Below are positions 30,908 to 35,000 of a DNA stretch of 35,000 bases, one piece after another. Below the pieces are notes generated by a model. The model was not told where the DNA came from. It saw only the letters and a list, made by a program, of their open reading frames with translations, and did not search any database. Positions within the stretch are counted from its first letter, which is position 1. Each line of letters begins with the position of its first letter. The translations under genes and the position numbers were made by a program. The stretch lies in the NCBI RefSeq assembly GCF_932526225.1, contig NC_064041.1:12254451-12289450 (forward strand), given 5' to 3'. This DNA is from Nematostella vectensis (Eukaryota; Cnidaria; Anthozoa; Actiniaria; Edwardsiidae).

Positions 30908-31678
30908 TTCTTTTTCATTTTTTTCTAAACTATAAAGAAAAAGTTAGTGCAGGTTGATCATTGTCTAAGCTAAAGAAATGCCTCAGTTGTATGCGTTCTC
31001 AACTCGATCTATAGACAATTCAGGCATACTCAGCGACCGTATTGTAATCAAAATCGCGGTCGTAAACGTTCGCAAACGTTCAGCAGATTCAAGTAGAGTC
31101 ATAATATTACAAGCGATCAGATCAGTGGATTGTGAAAGCCTGTAAGAGCGTTAGTACTCGCATAGGAAATGTCTCTCAATGCAGTAAAATACTATGAGAG
31201 AAAGTGCGCAGTATTATCGCATTGGTCGCGCGTTTACACCGCGAGTGAACACGAACATTACTCAGCTCACATCTCATACAAGCTGAGATGCCATTCATAG
31301 CGTAAACCTTGTCCAAATAAATGCTTTTCGAGATCATGTTTTCACTCACTAGAATAAAGCGCGAAGGTTGCAAAGCAGCGCGCGTATTCCACTGTTCTAT
31401 TTTAGTGACGAAACAGTCGCACTGAACTTTCATCGCCGGTTAGCAACAACTGATCAAAACACAGCTCACCTTCGCTCGTTTCATCGCAAAAACACCGCTA
31501 GAATGCAGACCAAACACGACTAAAGCCTCTGCCCACCATGACGGTAATGTGAGAGCAAGTTGTTCGCTATTAGAAGTTAGAAATTTTACAATAGTTGACT
31601 GATTACAAGCGGTGTGAAGTCCGTGCTCTCGAGTCGCTCGTTGTGATTGTGTTGTGATTACACTTGATTCGTATTGTT

Positions 31679-31715
<37 letters not shown>

Positions 31716-31721
31716 ATTATA

Positions 31722-31753
<32 letters not shown>

Positions 31754-31844
31754 GGGGTCAACCCAATCGAAGTGCAATGAGAGGGCCTCACCCTGAGAGG
31801 ACCGCCTTGGTGATCACGGTAAACCTCCCGCGTCAGGTAAGTAT
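31679..31844 (-). ncRNA. U1: U1 snRNA, unit 15
   Basis: Common form with A at nt 127, directly after the variant block. Confidence 0.96.
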
Positions 31845-32043
31845 GAGTTTATTTGGCGTCCCTGTACACCGACTGTCCCCGGCTGATTTCATCCTCCATG
31901 TGGGAACGGTGCATCGCGGTGATTATGACCCGTCGTCTTAATGACGATCCTGTCTCTTATTGATCTCTCCCGCTATAGCTCGCATGAACAGCACGTAAAT
32001 GATGCTCGAGGTGTTGCTTGAATGTGTCTTCCCGAAAGGGAAG

Positions 32044-32230
32044 GGGGCCGTACTCGGAGGTAGTGCAATACCGAGACAACCCGTGGCTGGGACGCAGCAA
32101 GCCGCTTATTCCACAGCCAGTTTCCAAAAATCAGTTTAATATATGAGCTACTCAATGAGCAGCGTATCAGATATTAAGCTGATAAGAACAGATACTACAC
32201 TTGATCTTAGCCAAAAGGCCGAGAAGCGAT
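32044..32230 (-). ncRNA. U2: U2 snRNA, unit 16
   Basis: Intact, matching 2845-3031. Confidence 0.97.
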
Positions 32231-32474
32231 GCAGAATCTGGCTCGGACTACATGGAGCGTTTATCATTCTAGGCCTCCGCCATGTGGGTGACGGACTCGG
32301 TTTTAGGCCCTTCTGCCTCCTAAGATCACATGTGATGATCAGTCATGAACGTACGAGCAGTATTCGCTTGATACACCGTCTTTGCGAGTGCAATGAGACA
32401 TTTTTACCGCGCTAGTGCGTGCGTACGTTCTCACCGCACCGCTATAAAAGTCTAAAATATCACCGAGATCTTTC

Positions 32475-32502
32475 GTCTACGGCCATACCATCGAGAAAAC
32501 AC

Positions 32503-32533
<31 letters not shown>

Positions 32534-32594
32534 GATTGGGCGCGGTTAGTACTTGGATGGGTGACCGCCTGGGAATACCGCGTGCTGTAGGCAT
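32475..32594 (+). rRNA. 5S: 5S rRNA, unit 16
   Basis: Matches 1589-1708. Confidence 0.97.
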
Positions 32595-33365
32595 TTCTTT
32601 TTCATTTTTTTCTAAACTATAAAGAAAAAGTTAGTGCAGGTTGATCATTGTCTAAGCTAAAGAAATGCCTCAGTTGTATGCGTTCTCAACTCGATCTATA
32701 GACAATTCAGGCATACTCAGCGACCGTATTGTAATCAAAATCGCGGTCGTAAACGTTCGCAAACGTTCAGCAGATTCAAGTAGAGTCATAATATTACAAG
32801 CGATCAGATCAGTGGATTGTGAAAGCCTGTAAGAGCGTTAGTACTCGCATAGGAAATGTCTCTCAATGCAGTAAAATACTATGAGAGAAAGTGCGCAGTA
32901 TTATCGCATTGGTCGCGCGTTTACACCGCGAGTGAACACGAACATTACTCAGCTCACATCTCATACAAGCTGAGATGCCATTCATAGCGTAAACCTTGTC
33001 CAAATAAATGCTTTTCGAGATCATGTTTTCACTCACTAGAATAAAGCGCGAAGGTTGCAAAGCAGCGCGCGTATTCCACTGTTCTATTTTAGTGACGAAA
33101 CAGTCGCACTGAACTTTCATCGCCGGTTAGCAACAACTGATCAAAACACAGCTCACCTTCGCTCGTTTCATCGCAAAAACACCGCTAGAATGCAGACCAA
33201 ACACGACTAAAGCCTCTGCCCACCATGACGGTAATGTGAGAGCAAGTTGTTCGCTATTAGAAGTTAGAAATTTTACAATAGTTGACTGATTACAAGCGGT
33301 GTGAAGTCCGTGCTCTCGAGTCGCTCGTTGTGATTGTGTTGTGATTACACTTGATTCGTATTGTT

Positions 33366-33402
<37 letters not shown>

Positions 33403-33408
33403 ATTATA

Positions 33409-33440
<32 letters not shown>

Positions 33441-33531
33441 GGGGTCAACCCAATCGAAGTGCAATGAGAGGGCCTCACCCTGAGAGGACCGCCTTGGTGA
33501 TCACGGTAAACCTCCCGCGTCAGGTAAGTAT
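33366..33531 (-). ncRNA. U1: U1 snRNA, unit 16
   Basis: Common form with A at nt 127. Last U1 within the window. Confidence 0.96.
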
Positions 33532-33730
33532 GAGTTTATTTGGCGTCCCTGTACACCGACTGTCCCCGGCTGATTTCATCCTCCATGTGGGAACGGTGCA
33601 TCGCGGTGATTATGACCCGTCGTCTTAATGACGATCCTGTCTCTTATTGATCTCTCCCGCTATAGCTCGCATGAACAGCACGTAAATGATGCTCGAGGTG
33701 TTGCTTGAATGTGTCTTCCCGAAAGGGAAG

Positions 33731-33917
33731 GGGGCCGTACTCGGAGGTAGTGCAATACCGAGACAACCCGTGGCTGGGACGCAGCAAGCCGCTTATTCCA
33801 CAGCCAGTTTCCAAAAATCAGTTTAATATATGAGCTACTCAATGAGCAGCGTATCAGATATTAAGCTGATAAGAACAGATACTACACTTGATCTTAGCCA
33901 AAAGGCCGAGAAGCGAT
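33731..33917 (-). ncRNA. U2: U2 snRNA, unit 17
   Basis: Intact, matching 2845-3031. Confidence 0.97.
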
Positions 33918-34161
33918 GCAGAATCTGGCTCGGACTACATGGAGCGTTTATCATTCTAGGCCTCCGCCATGTGGGTGACGGACTCGGTTTTAGGCCCTTC
34001 TGCCTCCTAAGATCACATGTGATGATCAGTCATGAACGTACGAGCAGTATTCGCTTGATACACCGTCTTTGCGAGTGCAATGAGACATTTTTACCGCGCT
34101 AGTGCGTGCGTACGTTCTCACCGCACCGCTATAAAAGTCTAAAATATCACCGAGATCTTTC

Positions 34162-34189
34162 GTCTACGGCCATACCATCGAGAAAACAC

Positions 34190-34220
<31 letters not shown>

Positions 34221-34281
34221 GATTGGGCGCGGTTAGTACTTGGATGGGTGACCGCCTGGGAATACCGCGTGCTGTAGGCAT
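34162..34281 (+). rRNA. 5S: 5S rRNA, unit 17
   Basis: Matches 1589-1708. Its downstream spacer runs to the window edge. Confidence 0.97.
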
Positions 34282-35000
34282 TTCTTTTTCATTTTTTTCT
34301 AAACTATAAAGAAAAAGTTAGTGCAGGTTGATCATTGTCTAAGCTAAAGAAATGCCTCAGTTGTATGCGTTCTCAACTCGATCTATAGACAATTCAGGCA
34401 TACTCAGCGACCGTATTGTAATCAAAATCGCGGTCGTAAACGTTCGCAAACGTTCAGCAGATTCAAGTAGAGTCATAATATTACAAGCGATCAGATCAGT
34501 GGATTGTGAAAGCCTGTAAGAGCGTTAGTACTCGCATAGGAAATGTCTCTCAATGCAGTAAAATACTATGAGAGAAAGTGCGCAGTATTATCGCATTGGT
34601 CGCGCGTTTACACCGCGAGTGAACACGAACATTACTCAGCTCACATCTCATACAAGCTGAGATGCCATTCATAGCGTAAACCTTGTCCAAATAAATGCTT
34701 TTCGAGATCATGTTTTCACTCACTAGAATAAAGCGCGAAGGTTGCAAAGCAGCGCGCGTATTCCACTGTTCTATTTTAGTGACGAAACAGTCGCACTGAA
34801 CTTTCATCGCCGGTTAGCAACAACTGATCAAAACACAGCTCACCTTCGCTCGTTTCATCGCAAAAACACCGCTAGAATGCAGACCAAACACGACTAAAGC
34901 CTCTGCCCACCATGACGGTAATGTGAGAGCAAGTTGTTCGCTATTAGAAGTTAGAAATTTTACAATAGTTGACTGATTACAAGCGGTGTGAAGTCCGTGC

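Larger units (their letters stand above)
11924..35000. repeat. U1-U2-5S tandem array, right block (continues off the right edge)
   Basis: About 13.7 units of the 1,687-bp repeat follow the LINE. The spacing is exact except for one 1,700-bp unit carrying a 13-bp insertion near 30653. The window ends inside the 5S-U1 spacer of the last unit, before its U1. Five units carry the U1 nt 127 variant. Confidence 0.97.

Noticed and set aside
11924-35000. CRISPR-like or satellite array
   Set aside because: The long regular repeat is a gene-containing unit of 1,687 bp, with no short repeat-spacer pattern.

Overview
The window is animal nuclear DNA. It carries metazoan-type U1 and U2 spliceosomal snRNA genes, 5S rRNA genes and an L1-superfamily (Tx1-like) LINE, and no prokaryotic genes. 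The 5S sequence begins GUCUACGGCC and contains CACCGGUUCUCGUCCGAUC. That looks like an invertebrate 5S (cnidarian or lophotrochozoan style) rather than the vertebrate form, but the taxon cannot be fixed from the sequence alone.

Most of the window is a head-to-tail tandem array with a 1,687-bp period. Each unit, read left to right, holds a U2 snRNA gene (minus strand, about 187 nt), a 244-bp divergent spacer, a 5S rRNA gene (plus strand, 120 nt) followed by T-runs, a 771-bp spacer with no recognisable gene, a U1 snRNA gene (minus strand, about 166 nt), and a 199-bp spacer leading to the next U2. The window holds 17 copies of 5S, 16 of U1, 15 intact U2, one U2 truncated at its 3' end and one U2 split by a retrotransposon. 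By eye the units are almost identical. The differences I saw are a single-base change at 3461, a U1 base change beside the Sm site in five units, and a 13-bp insertion in one unit. All three products belong to multicopy housekeeping machinery (splicing and the ribosome). U1 and U2 share a promoter motif (PSE-like, core CCCACATGG) about 50 bp upstream of each start. 5S has an upstream TATA-like box plus its internal promoter.

Two copies of one LINE sit in U2 genes, both in the same orientation as U2. The copy at 6371-11923 is full length (about 5.55 kb). It has a 5' UTR, ORF1 (CCHC zinc knuckle protein), ORF2 (AP-type endonuclease, reverse transcriptase, C-terminal Cys/His motif), a 3' UTR with AATAAA, and an A-tail. 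It is flanked by a 15-bp target-site duplication that places the insertion between U2 nt 35 and 36, inside the branch-point recognition sequence GUAGUA. ORF2 is interrupted by a one-base expansion in a G run. The copy at 1-1202 is truncated at its 5' end and enters the window at its 3' UTR. It is joined to U2 at nt 142 rather than at the canonical site. The element resembles the U2-targeting Keno family of the Tx1 clade.

No unknown multi-gene system was found. The notable biology is a site-specific LINE parasitising a linked U1-U2-5S array, together with the homogenisation pattern of that array.
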